Below are positions 35,387 to 42,627 of a stretch of DNA of 64,000 nucleotides, piece after piece. Position numbers and translations under genes: made by a program. Position 1 is the stretch's first letter, and every line of letters starts with the position of its first letter. Origin of the DNA: Clostridia bacterium (lineage in GTDB: Bacteria; Bacillota; Clostridia; Oscillospirales; CAG-272); assembly GCA_017387685.1 (NCBI GenBank), contig JAFOEU010000055.1, positions 1-64,000 of the forward strand, read 5' to 3'. The notes beneath the pieces were generated by a model. The model made no database searches and was not told the origin of the DNA. It saw nothing but the letters and a program-made list of their open reading frames with translations.

Positions 35387-36985
35387 TTACGGTGATGTTT
35401 TTCCGTCCGAGCAGATTATGCTTTTGACGGTATTGTATTCCAGCCAATCCCTACCCTTGACGATCGTTCCCCATTCGGAGGTGGTGCCGCCGTATACGAT
35501 CTCGGATAGCTGATTGCAATGGCTGAACATATATCTGCCGATCTCCGCGAGCGTCGCGGGGAAGTAGGCTTTTTTAAGATTGGGACAATGGAAAAATGTG
35601 TATTCCGCGACACGCGAGACGTTTTTGCCGAGTGTTATTTCAACGAGCGAGGTGCAATTATCAAAAGCTCTTGCACCGATCGTCTTGACTTTGTCCGTAA
35701 TAATGACCTCGGTGAGGTTGCCGTCCATTTTGAACGCTTCCGCTCCGATATCAGTGGCTCCGACGGTAACCTTAACGAGCTCGGTGCATCTTCCGAATGC
35801 TCCGCTCCCGAGAGTTTCGACCGTATCGGGAATGATGACCTCAGTAAGAGATTGACAACTCATAAACGCCGAACCGCCGATCTCGGAAATTGAGTTTCCG
35901 AAGCTCAGTGAGCGCATCTGAGAGCAGTTATAGAATGCCTGACTGCCGATCTTTTTGAGGCTGTTTGGAAAGAGCGCCTCGGTGATCGCTGCATTGTAAA
36001 ATGCCGCTTCTCCGATTACCTCAAGCGAGGGCGAAAATATGACCGTTTCCAAATGCATACAATGCTCAAAAGCACGGTCGGCGATACTTTTGACGTTTTT
36101 GCCGAGAGTCAGAGATGATATTTGAGTGCTTTTGAAAGCGGTGATTCCGATTTCGGATACGCCGTTGCCGATATATACAGAGGTGAGAGGAGTTGAGCTA
36201 AAGGCACTTTCACCGATCACGGTTAATTTTTCCGGTTCATCGGCATCACCGATTACGGCATTTTCAAGAGAGTTGCAGAGATAAAAGGCGCAAAGACCGA
36301 TATTCTTTACCGACGCGGGAATGACAACGCTCTTTATAGTATCGCAGCCTTTGAAAGCCTCAGTGCCGATCGCGGAGACGGGAATTCCGAGGTGTACTGC
36401 GGGAATAACGATATCGGTATCGGTACAAGAGCCGATGCCAACAACGGTGTAGGCACCGTTCGCAAGCTCAAACGCAAGATCGTGGTCTGCCCCCTCGCGC
36501 GAGCCGCACAGAGTGCATATTCCGTCCACAAAGCTGTGGGTATTTGCGATCTCAATCACCTGAGCCTCTTTTTCGACGTAGCCGCAATTTGAGCAGACCG
36601 CCCCCGCGCTCATTCCCTCCGAAATGCAGGTAGAAGAAAGCTCTTCCGTGACCGTGAGCGCGTGTCCGATCGGTGGCAGAGCCTCTTGCTCGAGCGTATG
36701 AATTCCACAGACCGTGCAGAAGGCGCCCTCGGTTGCGCCCGCCTCCGTGCAGGTTGCGGGACGCGCGGGTATTACTTCCTCGCGGTGTGCGGCGGGGGAA
36801 CGCTCGGTTTCAATATTGCCGCAGAGTGTGCATACACGGCAACGGAAGTAGTTTTCCGAGCAAACGGGAGCGTCCGAAACCTCCCATTCTCCGAACTCAT
36901 GGCGGCACTGCGTGTCATCCGAGCAAGAGCAAGCAATAAATATACATAAAACGGTGCTCAAAATGGCCCAAAAGGTCTTTTTCAT
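35387..36985 (-). CDS. BspA-type leucine-rich-repeat lipoprotein
   Basis: 532 residues. The signal peptide ends near FIAC/SCSDD (lipobox-like). Residues about 30-150 hold Cys-pair units (CRVCTLCGNIE, FCTVCGIHT, VCSNCGYVE, ICTLCGS). From about 170 to the end, BspA/LRR_5 repeats of about 23 residues follow (IGTEAFKGCDTIKSVVIPAS, then many of the type 'IGEAAFYN..'). Such proteins are usually surface-exposed and bind host or matrix ligands; here this is inferred. It has its own promoter (TTGAAA-17-TATAAT) and leads into argF. Confidence 0.88.
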   Translation of the reverse strand: MKKTFWAILSTVLCIFIACSCSDDTQCRHEFGEWEVSDAPVCSENYFRCRVCTLCGNIETERSPAAHREEVIPARPATCTEAGATEGAFCTVCGIHTLEQEALPPIGHALTVTEELSSTCISEGMSAGAVCSNCGYVEKEAQVIEIANTHSFVDGICTLCGSREGADHDLAFELANGAYTVVGIGSCTDTDIVIPAVHLGIPVSAIGTEAFKGCDTIKSVVIPASVKNIGLCAFYLCNSLENAVIGDADEPEKLTVIGESAFSSTPLTSVYIGNGVSEIGITAFKSTQISSLTLGKNVKSIADRAFEHCMHLETVIFSPSLEVIGEAAFYNAAITEALFPNSLKKIGSQAFYNCSQMRSLSFGNSISEIGGSAFMSCQSLTEVIIPDTVETLGSGAFGRCTELVKVTVGATDIGAEAFKMDGNLTEVIITDKVKTIGARAFDNCTSLVEITLGKNVSRVAEYTFFHCPNLKKAYFPATLAEIGRYMFSHCNQLSEIVYGGTTSEWGTIVKGRDWLEYNTVKSIICSDGKTSP

Positions 36986-37021
36986 AATATTATCCGTCCT
37001 TTACAAACATTAGTTTATAAT

Positions 37022-37050
37022 ATTATATCATAAAGTACGAATTTTTTCAA
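37022..37050 (-). promoter_or_regulatory. Promoter of the LRR-argF unit
   Basis: On the minus strand, TTGAAA (37050-37045), 17 bp, TATAAT (37027-37022). Confidence 0.7.
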
Positions 37051-37070
37051 TAAGCGAACTGTTTAAGGTT

Positions 37071-38231
37071 TTATTCGGATAAAATGTCCGCGAGAACGGC
37101 GAGTGCTTCGTCGATCTCTTCGTAAGTGATATTGAGGGGAGGCAGGAGGCGAACCTTGTCTTTAGCGGAGAGGAAGAGAACGCCGCGCTCGATGCCCGCC
37201 GCGATGATCTCGGGGGTGGGCTTATCGGCTTTGATACCGATCATGAGTCCGAGACCGCTGACCGACTGCACGCCCTTCATTTCTGAAAGTTTTTTGAATA
37301 TATATTCGCTCTTAGCGCGAATCTCGGTGAGGAAATTTTCGTCAAGACGGCTGATGACGTTGAGCGCGCCCGCCGCGCAAGCGGGATTTCCGCCGAAGGT
37401 CGAGCCGTGCGTGCCCGCGGAGAGCGTGTCCTTGACCTTTTCGCCGAGGATGACGGCACCGATCGGGAGTCCGCCGCCGAGTCCCTTTGCGGTCGATATG
37501 ATGTCGGGCTTGACGCCGAACTGCTCGAAAGCGTAGAGTGTACCTGTTCTGCCGTTTCCGGTCTGAACCTCGTCGGCGATGAGGAGGATATCCTTTTCCT
37601 CGCAAGCCTTCGCGATCGCGGTGACGTAGTCCTTATCAAGCGGATTGACGCCGCCCTCGCCCTGAACGAATTCGAGCATAACGGCGCAGACGTCATCGGT
37701 CAAAGCCGCGAGCATCGCATCGAGATCGTTCGCGGGGACGTGGCAGAATCCCTCGGTAAAGGGCATAAAGGTGGTGTGGAAAACGTCCTGACCCGTAGCC
37801 GCGAGGGTGGTTATGGTTCTTCCGTGGAAGGAGTTGACGAGGGTAACGATCTTGTGTCTGCCTTCGCCGTATTTGTCGAACGAGTACTTGCGCGCCGCCT
37901 TGATCGCGCCCTCGTTCGCCTCTGCGCCCGAGTTGCCGAAGAAAACGCGGCACATACCCGTGCGGTTGCAAAGCATTTCGGCGAGCTTTGCGCAGGGGGA
38001 GGTGTAGTAGAGGTTGGAGGTGTGGGAATAAGCGTTCAGCTGTGCGGTGACAGCCGCAACCCACTCGTCATCGGCATAACCGAAGGTGTTGGTCGCGATG
38101 CCCGAGCCCATGTCAATGTATTTTTTGCCGTTTACGTCGTAAGCGACCGCACCCTTACCCGAAACGATCTCGACGGGGAAACGGCGGTAAGTATTGGCGA
38201 CGTATTTATTATCAAGTTCGAAAGTATTCAT
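37071..38231 (-). CDS. argD: Acetylornithine aminotransferase
   Basis: 386 residues, a class-III aminotransferase. The PLP site is LIADEVQTGNGRTG, with the Lys in ISTAKGLGGGLPIGAV. It converts N-acetylglutamate semialdehyde to N-acetylornithine. Neighbouring argB, argJ and argC make the assignment firm over GABA or ornithine aminotransferase. The ATG has CAGGTG upstream, and a modular repeat head lies only 19 nt from it. Confidence 0.94.
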   Translation of the reverse strand: MNTFELDNKYVANTYRRFPVEIVSGKGAVAYDVNGKKYIDMGSGIATNTFGYADDEWVAAVTAQLNAYSHTSNLYYTSPCAKLAEMLCNRTGMCRVFFGNSGAEANEGAIKAARKYSFDKYGEGRHKIVTLVNSFHGRTITTLAATGQDVFHTTFMPFTEGFCHVPANDLDAMLAALTDDVCAVMLEFVQGEGGVNPLDKDYVTAIAKACEEKDILLIADEVQTGNGRTGTLYAFEQFGVKPDIISTAKGLGGGLPIGAVILGEKVKDTLSAGTHGSTFGGNPACAAGALNVISRLDENFLTEIRAKSEYIFKKLSEMKGVQSVSGLGLMIGIKADKPTPEIIAAGIERGVLFLSAKDKVRLLPPLNITYEEIDEALAVLADILSE

Positions 38232-38250
38232 TTTTGCACCTGATGAAAAA

Positions 38251-38310
38251 GTTGCTAGTTGCTAGTTACTAGTTACTAGTTGAAGGTAGATTTTCTCGCC
38301 CGAAGGCGAG
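38251..38310 (+). repeat. Modular repeat, copy i (left flank of the four-helix-bundle gene)
   Basis: GTTGCTAGTTGCTAGTTACT array, then AAGGTAGATTTTCTCGCC and mirror GGCGAGAAAATC. It is the near-exact inverted copy of 38723-38771. Confidence 0.75.
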
Positions 38311-38314
38311 AAAA

Positions 38315-38683
38315 TCAATTAATTGAAGCTTCAATTCTAGTAATTAAAGATGTAAGCATACGAGCAATCTCTTGTGATAGCTGTTTGATGGGTTTAATAT
38401 TGCTTGATGAAATATAGCCGATGCGCTCGCAAATCAATAGTTGGGTGAACAATTCAGCATTTGAGCCTTTAGCTATACATAAAAATTTGAGAAATTCTTT
38501 TTGACTGTTCCTGGAATGTCCTTCGGCAATATTGGAAGGGATAGAAACTGCAGCTCGACGCATTTGATTTGTGATGCCGTATAATTCTTCTCTGGGAAAG
38601 TGTTTGGTGAGGCTATATATCTCCACAGTAAGATCCATGGCTTTTTGCCAAACGTTAAGCTGTTCATATCCTTTTGCTTCCAT
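38315..38683 (-). CDS. Four-helix-bundle protein (23S rRNA IVS type)
   Basis: 122 residues. It matches the family often encoded in 23S rRNA intervening sequences: LNVWQKAMDLTVEIYSLTKH, FPREELYGITNQMRRAAVSI, PSNIAEGHSR. The family forms pentameric helical bundles of unclear role and is often mobile-element-associated. It interrupts the arginine operon between argB and argD and is flanked by inverted repeats of about 49 bp. It has lower GC than the neighbouring arg genes, which suggests later arrival. No clear ribosome-binding site is seen. Confidence 0.85.
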   Translation of the reverse strand: MEAKGYEQLNVWQKAMDLTVEIYSLTKHFPREELYGITNQMRRAAVSIPSNIAEGHSRNSQKEFLKFLCIAKGSNAELFTQLLICERIGYISSSNIKPIKQLSQEIARMLTSLITRIEASIN

Positions 38684-38700
38684 TATATAACCATTATTTA

Positions 38701-38771
38701 TTAAAAATACTTTTCGAGCAACGCGAGAAAAGTTACCTTCAACTAGTAACTAGTAACTAGCAACTAGCAAC
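38701..38771 (-). repeat. Modular repeat, copy j (right flank of the four-helix-bundle gene)
   Basis: On the minus strand, starting at the argB stop (TAAGTTGCTAGTTGCTAGTT), then the core AAGGTAACTTTTCTCGCG with mirror CGAGAAAAG-type arm. It mirrors copy i with only two differences over about 49 bp. Confidence 0.75.
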
Positions 38772-39629
38772 TTATTCCAGCACCATTGTGCCAAGACCTT
38801 CATCTGTCAAGATCTCAATCAAAATAGAGTGCGGAACTCGTCCGTCGATGATGAAGACGCGCTTTACGCCGCCTCGGACAAGATCCGCGCATCCGTTTAC
38901 CTTCGGGATCATTCCGCCCGAGATCGTTCCGTCCGTGATCATCTTATCTATATCGTCAAGGTGTATCTGCGAGATGAGAGTGGAAGGGTCGTCCTTATTC
39001 GCAAGTATGCCGGGGGTGTCGGTCAGCGAGATGAATGCCTCCGCGCCGAGTGCCGCCGCAATCTCGCCCGCCATTGTGTCGGCGTTGATATTGTAGATCT
39101 CGCCCGTCTTATCGCACGCAACGCTCGAAATTACGGGAATATAGCCCTTATTCAGCACGTCGGTAATAAGTCCAGTATTGACCTTGGTGATCTCGCCGAC
39201 GTATCCGAGTGCGGGATCAAGCTCCTTGACGTGGATCATATTCGCGTCAATTCCCGAAAGTCCCACAGCAAGTCCGCCGACCGAGCCAATCAGTCCGACC
39301 AGACCCTTATTGACCTTTCCCGCGAGGACCATCGTTGCGACCTTTGCGGTCTCTGCATCGGTCACGCGGAGTCCGTTTTCGAATTTGCTCTCGATATTCA
39401 TTCTCTTGAGCGTTTCGGTCAGCGCGGGGCCGCCGCCGTGGACGAGAACTACCTTGACTCCGATGCGGTTAAGCAGTGCAACGTCGCGCATAACGTCCTC
39501 TTTGAGGCTTTCGTCGATCATCGACGAGCCGCCGTATTTGATGACGATTATTTTGTCGGTGTATTTTTTAATATATGGAAGTGCCTCGACCAGCACTTTT
39601 GCGCGGTCTGCGTTTGAAATATTTATCAT
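38772..39629 (-). CDS. argB: Acetylglutamate kinase
   Basis: 285 residues of the amino-acid kinase fold. The N-terminal IVIKYGGSSM binds ATP phosphate, VLVHGGGPALTETLKRM binds acetylglutamate, and ANKDDPSTLISQI lies near the end. It phosphorylates N-acetylglutamate, the second step of arginine synthesis. Its start overlaps the argJ stop by 4 nt (ATGA). The stop codon lies at the start of a tandem repeat. Whether it is feedback-inhibited by arginine cannot be told with confidence. Confidence 0.95.
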   Translation of the reverse strand: MINISNADRAKVLVEALPYIKKYTDKIIVIKYGGSSMIDESLKEDVMRDVALLNRIGVKVVLVHGGGPALTETLKRMNIESKFENGLRVTDAETAKVATMVLAGKVNKGLVGLIGSVGGLAVGLSGIDANMIHVKELDPALGYVGEITKVNTGLITDVLNKGYIPVISSVACDKTGEIYNINADTMAGEIAAALGAEAFISLTDTPGILANKDDPSTLISQIHLDDIDKMITDGTISGGMIPKVNGCADLVRGGVKRVFIIDGRVPHSILIEILTDEGLGTMVLE

Positions 39630-40843
39630 GTTCTGTAATCTCCGTTGATCTTGACGTAATCGTATGTCAGGTCACAGCCCCACGCGGATGCGGATTCCTC
39701 TCCCATGCCGAGGGTGATATTGACCTGAATTTCGTCACAAAGAAGGATCTCCTTTGCCACCTCTTCCGAGAAATCAACGCCTGCGCCGCCGCGGCAGACC
39801 TCGATCTCGCCCGCCTTCGATGCGAAACAAACGCCGATAGTGTTAACGTCCACCTTCGCTCCCGAGTAGCCGATGGCGCAGAGGACTCTGCCCCAGTTTG
39901 CGTCCGCGCCGAACATTGCCGCCTTGAAAAGGCTTGAGCAGATGACGGACTTTGCAACTACGCGCGCGGTGTCCTTGGTGTCCGCGCCGCTTACGTTGCA
40001 CTCGAGTAGCTTGGTCGCGCCCTCGCCGTCAGCCGCGATAGCACGGCAGAGCTTGGAGGTAACTGCGAAGAGTGCTTCCTTGAAGAGGGCGAAATCTGCG
40101 GAATTTTCGTCGATCATATCGTTGCCCGCCATACCGTTAGCCATTACGGAGAGCATATCATTGGTCGAGGTGTCGCCGTCGACCGAGATCATATTGAAGG
40201 AGTTCTTGACGTCCTCCTTGAGTGCGGCGTCGAGTGCCGCGGGGGTGATAGCAACGTCGGAGGTGACGAAAACGAGCATCGTTGCCATATTGGGGTGGAT
40301 CATACCCGAGCCCTTTGCGATACCGCCGATATGGCAGGTCTTGCCGCCGAGCTCAAACTCTACCGCAACGCTCTTGAGCTTGGTGTCGGTGGTCATAATG
40401 CCCCAAGCCGCATCGTCCGAGCCCTCGTAGGAAAGCTCCGAAACGAGCTGATCCATTCCGTTTGAGATGGGGGTAATATCAAGCTTCTGACCGATAACGC
40501 CGGTCGATGCAACGATAACGTCCTTTGCGGGGATGCCGGTCGCCTTATAAACGAGATCGCACATTGCCTCGGCGATCTGAATACCGTCGGCGTTGCAGGT
40601 ATTTGCGTTGCCGCTGTTGCAGATCATAGCTCTTGCGCATCCGTCCGCAAGATTTGCGCGGGTGACCTTGATGGGCGCACCGCATACGAGGTTGGTGGTG
40701 TAAACCGCCGCCGCGGATGCCTTAGTATCGCTGACGATCAGGGAGAGATCCTTTTTGGTCTTATTCTTGCGGATGCCGCAATGAACGCCGGCAGCCTTAA
40801 ATCCTTTAGCGGCGCAAACGCCGCCTTCGATATACTTTATCAT
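39626..40843 (-). CDS. argJ: Glutamate N-acetyltransferase (ArgJ, possibly bifunctional)
   Basis: 405 residues. The self-cleaving Ntn-type site is HPNMATMLVF, in which Thr after MA is the nucleophile of the mature beta chain. It moves acetyl from N-acetylornithine to glutamate, and in bifunctional forms also uses acetyl-CoA, closing the cyclic pathway. No argA or argE is present in the window, which fits that cycle. It overlaps argC and argB by 4 nt each. Confidence 0.95.
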   Translation of the reverse strand: MIKYIEGGVCAAKGFKAAGVHCGIRKNKTKKDLSLIVSDTKASAAAVYTTNLVCGAPIKVTRANLADGCARAMICNSGNANTCNADGIQIAEAMCDLVYKATGIPAKDVIVASTGVIGQKLDITPISNGMDQLVSELSYEGSDDAAWGIMTTDTKLKSVAVEFELGGKTCHIGGIAKGSGMIHPNMATMLVFVTSDVAITPAALDAALKEDVKNSFNMISVDGDTSTNDMLSVMANGMAGNDMIDENSADFALFKEALFAVTSKLCRAIAADGEGATKLLECNVSGADTKDTARVVAKSVICSSLFKAAMFGADANWGRVLCAIGYSGAKVDVNTIGVCFASKAGEIEVCRGGAGVDFSEEVAKEILLCDEIQVNITLGMGEESASAWGCDLTYDYVKINGDYRT

Positions 40844-41784
40844 AATACAAGTCCTTTCACGGGGCAGGCCCCGATTGCTATGTTCATATTCTCGATCGCG
40901 GCGCCCGATGCACCCTTGCCGAGGTTGCAGAATAATGCATAAATATTCATCGTATATTCATTACCCGAAACGATGATCTGCATCGAATCCTTGCCCGAGA
41001 GCGAATTCGAGAAGATCAGCCCGTCGGGCGTGCCCTTTTCACATAGGGGAGCGACCGAGATGATGGGGCTGTTTTTGTAATGCTCGGTGTAAAGCGCGTG
41101 CATTTCGGCGACCGAGAGCTGCTTTTTCGCGAGGCGCATCTGAACGGGTACGCATACGCACATTCCCGAATAAAAATCCGAAACGATCGGATTGAATGCG
41201 GGGGCAAAATCAAGCGAGCAGACCGACTTGATCTCGGGAAGATGCTTATGTGCGGCGGTCAGCGCGTACTGACAGGGAGAATCGAATTTGGTGTCGCGTC
41301 CGTCCGCCTCATAATCGGCGATCATCTTCTTTCCTCCGCCCGAATATCCGGTCAGGCTGTGGATGGCGAAAGGATAGTCGGCATCAAGGATTCCGTGCGC
41401 TACGAGGGGGTAAAGGATCGCTATCGCTCCGCTTGCGTGGCAGCCGGGATTTGCGATGCGCTTCGAGGCTTTGATCTTCGCCTCGTGATCGGGCGAAAGC
41501 TCGGGAAAACCGTATGCCCAATTGGGATTTGTGCGGTGTGCGGTCGAACAGTCTATAATAACGGTGGAGTCACTTTTGCATAATGTCACAGCCTCGCGAG
41601 CCGCATCGTCGGGCAGACAGAGGAAGGTGACGTCCGACTCGGAAATAGCTCGTCCCCGCGCCTCTGCATCCTTGCGAAGCTCCTCGGGAAGAGTGATGAG
41701 CTCAATGTCCTCGCGGGAGGCGAGACGCTCGTGGATGCGCAGTCCCGTGGTGCCCGCGCTACCGTCGATAAATACTTTTTTCAT
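40840..41784 (-). CDS. argC: N-acetyl-gamma-glutamyl-phosphate reductase (short type)
   Basis: 314 residues, about 30 shorter than the common form, fitting the 'argC_other' branch. The NADP-binding start is KVFIDGSAGTTGLRIHERLA, and the active-site Cys is in ANPGCHASGAIAILYP. It reduces the ArgB product to the semialdehyde. The ATG at 41784 is preceded by TTGGAG; a TTG one codon upstream is less likely. First gene of argC-argJ-argB. Promoter TTGACC-17-TATAAT upstream, with ARG-box-like sites beyond it. Confidence 0.94.
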   Translation of the reverse strand: MKKVFIDGSAGTTGLRIHERLASREDIELITLPEELRKDAEARGRAISESDVTFLCLPDDAAREAVTLCKSDSTVIIDCSTAHRTNPNWAYGFPELSPDHEAKIKASKRIANPGCHASGAIAILYPLVAHGILDADYPFAIHSLTGYSGGGKKMIADYEADGRDTKFDSPCQYALTAAHKHLPEIKSVCSLDFAPAFNPIVSDFYSGMCVCVPVQMRLAKKQLSVAEMHALYTEHYKNSPIISVAPLCEKGTPDGLIFSNSLSGKDSMQIIVSGNEYTMNIYALFCNLGKGASGAAIENMNIAIGACPVKGLVL

Positions 41785-41835
41785 CAAAAATTTTCTCCAA
41801 AAAGAAATAATATCTCATTAAAAAATATGTATTAT

Positions 41836-41864
41836 ATTATACTACAAAAAAGGCAAAAGGTCAA
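41836..41864 (-). promoter_or_regulatory. argC promoter
   Basis: On the minus strand, TTGACC (41864-41859), 17 bp, TATAAT (41841-41836), about 50 bp before the argC start. Confidence 0.75.
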
Positions 41865-41894
41865 TAGGTTTGGTGAATATTCTTTCAAAAATGA

Positions 41895-41927
41895 TGAATA
41901 AATAATCATTATTTGCATAAAAATTCG
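41895..41927. promoter_or_regulatory. Two ARG-box-like sites (ArgR/AhrC)
   Basis: TGAATAAATAATCA (41895-41908) and TGCATAAAAATTCG (41914-41927) match the ARG-box core TGAATWWWWATTCA in 13 and 12 of 14 positions. They lie about 30-60 bp upstream of the argC -35, between it and a divergent plus-strand promoter-like sequence. Binding is inferred from the match and location. Confidence 0.5.
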
Positions 41928-41943
41928 TCCCGAAAATTTCCCA

Positions 41944-41972
41944 TTGACAAGAAAGGATAAATATGTTATTAT
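41944..41972 (+). promoter_or_regulatory. Divergent promoter-like sequence facing the 42.06-kb terminator
   Basis: TTGACA (41944-41949), 17 bp, TATTAT (41967-41972) on the plus strand. A transcript would run about 110 nt to the hairpin at 42062-42093. No convincing coding sequence lies in it. Confidence 0.4.
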
Positions 41973-42061
41973 AAAGGTAGAAAAAATCAGAATTTTTTTC
42001 AAAAAGACAGTAGCTGCATCCAAATTAATGAAGCAGTCCCTTCCCTTTTATGACAAAAAAC

Positions 42062-42093
42062 AAACACCCGACCGCGTAATCGGTCGGGTGTTT
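42062..42093. terminator. Intrinsic terminator of the small-gene transcript
   Basis: AAACACCCGACCG, loop CGTAAT, CGGTCGGGTGTTT. On the minus strand it is followed by a T-rich run (TGTTTTTTG), so it fits the transcript of the small gene ending at 42100. Confidence 0.85.
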
Positions 42094-42099
42094 GTTAAT

Positions 42100-42216
42100 T
42101 TATCCGCTCCGAACCCGAAGAAACGCCGGTAACTGCGTCTTACCTTTGTTTTTTTCGGATTCGGTGCGGTGGAGACTGTTGCGCACATTTTCCTTGACGC
42201 TATCAATCACCGACAT
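42100..42216 (-). CDS. Small 38-residue protein, ECF-promoter controlled
   Basis: 38 residues: MSVIDSVKENVRNSLHRTES, then EKNKGKTQLPAFLRVRSG. GGGAGG lies 6 nt before the ATG, and the reading frame is closed by TAA just before the terminator. The product is basic, with a possible amphipathic N-terminal helix (residues 2-16). It has no signal peptide and no family I recognise. It is expressed from an ECF-type promoter and, further up, a housekeeping promoter. A hairpin ends directly at the ribosome-binding site. Function unknown; the gene is too small for most gene callers. Confidence 0.6.
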   Translation of the reverse strand: MSVIDSVKENVRNSLHRTESEKNKGKTQLPAFLRVRSG

Positions 42217-42226
42217 GTCAGACCTC

Positions 42227-42254
42227 CCGGGCGAGTTTGACGCTACTCACCCGG
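42227..42254 (-). promoter_or_regulatory. Leader hairpin abutting the ribosome-binding site
   Basis: On the minus strand, CCGGGTGAGT, loop AGCGTCAA, ACTCGCCCGG (one G-U pair). The 3' arm runs into GGGAGG. The loop sequence TAGCGTCAA recurs in the small gene's codons 5-8. The hairpin may control translation of the small gene; this is inference. Confidence 0.45.
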
Positions 42255-42332
42255 TGTCGCAGCAGTGTTGAAAGAAAACACGCGTTCCGTCATTACCACG
42301 AATTTGTTGGGGTTCAATTTTCCCCTCTACTT

Positions 42333-42363
42333 ATATAGACAACTTTTTTTCAAAAAGGTTGCA
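42333..42363 (-). promoter_or_regulatory. ECF-type promoter of the small gene
   Basis: On the minus strand, TGCAACC (42363-42357), 16 bp, GTCTATATA (from 42340), then AGTAGAGGGG. It is a match in boxes and spacing to 27015-27045 upstream of the ECF sigma gene. Confidence 0.65.
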
Positions 42364-42447
42364 TATTTTTAGAAAAAATTTGATTTTTTTCAGAAAGAAT
42401 TTCTCGCCGAGATTAGACAATCCGACATCATAGAATTCTTTTATGAT

Positions 42448-42476
42448 ATTATACCACTTCTTTGCCCTACTGTCAA
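42448..42476 (-). promoter_or_regulatory. Housekeeping promoter upstream of the small gene
   Basis: On the minus strand, TTGACA (42476-42471), 17 bp, TATAAT (42453-42448): a full consensus match. The leader between it and the ECF promoter contains GAAAAAAATCAAA, also found in front of the ECF gene at about 26985. Confidence 0.75.
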
Positions 42477-42627
42477 GAACTAATTAAGCGATTAGTCATT
42501 TTGACGATAAGTTTGTTTACAATAACTAAAATAAGTGGACTGATAAGTATAAAATACGACAAGTTGCACATACTTCCGCATTTCGTTGCCATTTAATGCT
42601 TTTTTTATAAATCAAGGGTGAATTTCT

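Noticed and set aside
41944-42132. Plus-strand reading frame of 62 codons starting at a TTG
   Set aside because: Its start lies in a -35-like TTGACA, there is no ribosome-binding site, and the sequence runs through the terminator hairpin. The opposite-strand 38-codon gene is better supported.
42100-42450. 6S RNA, tmRNA, RNase P or SRP RNA on the minus strand
   Set aside because: I checked for tmRNA ends and tag, RNase P GAGGAAAGTC-type signature, SRP GGAAGCAGC-type signature and the 6S layout. None is present, while a small gene with a good ribosome-binding site fits.
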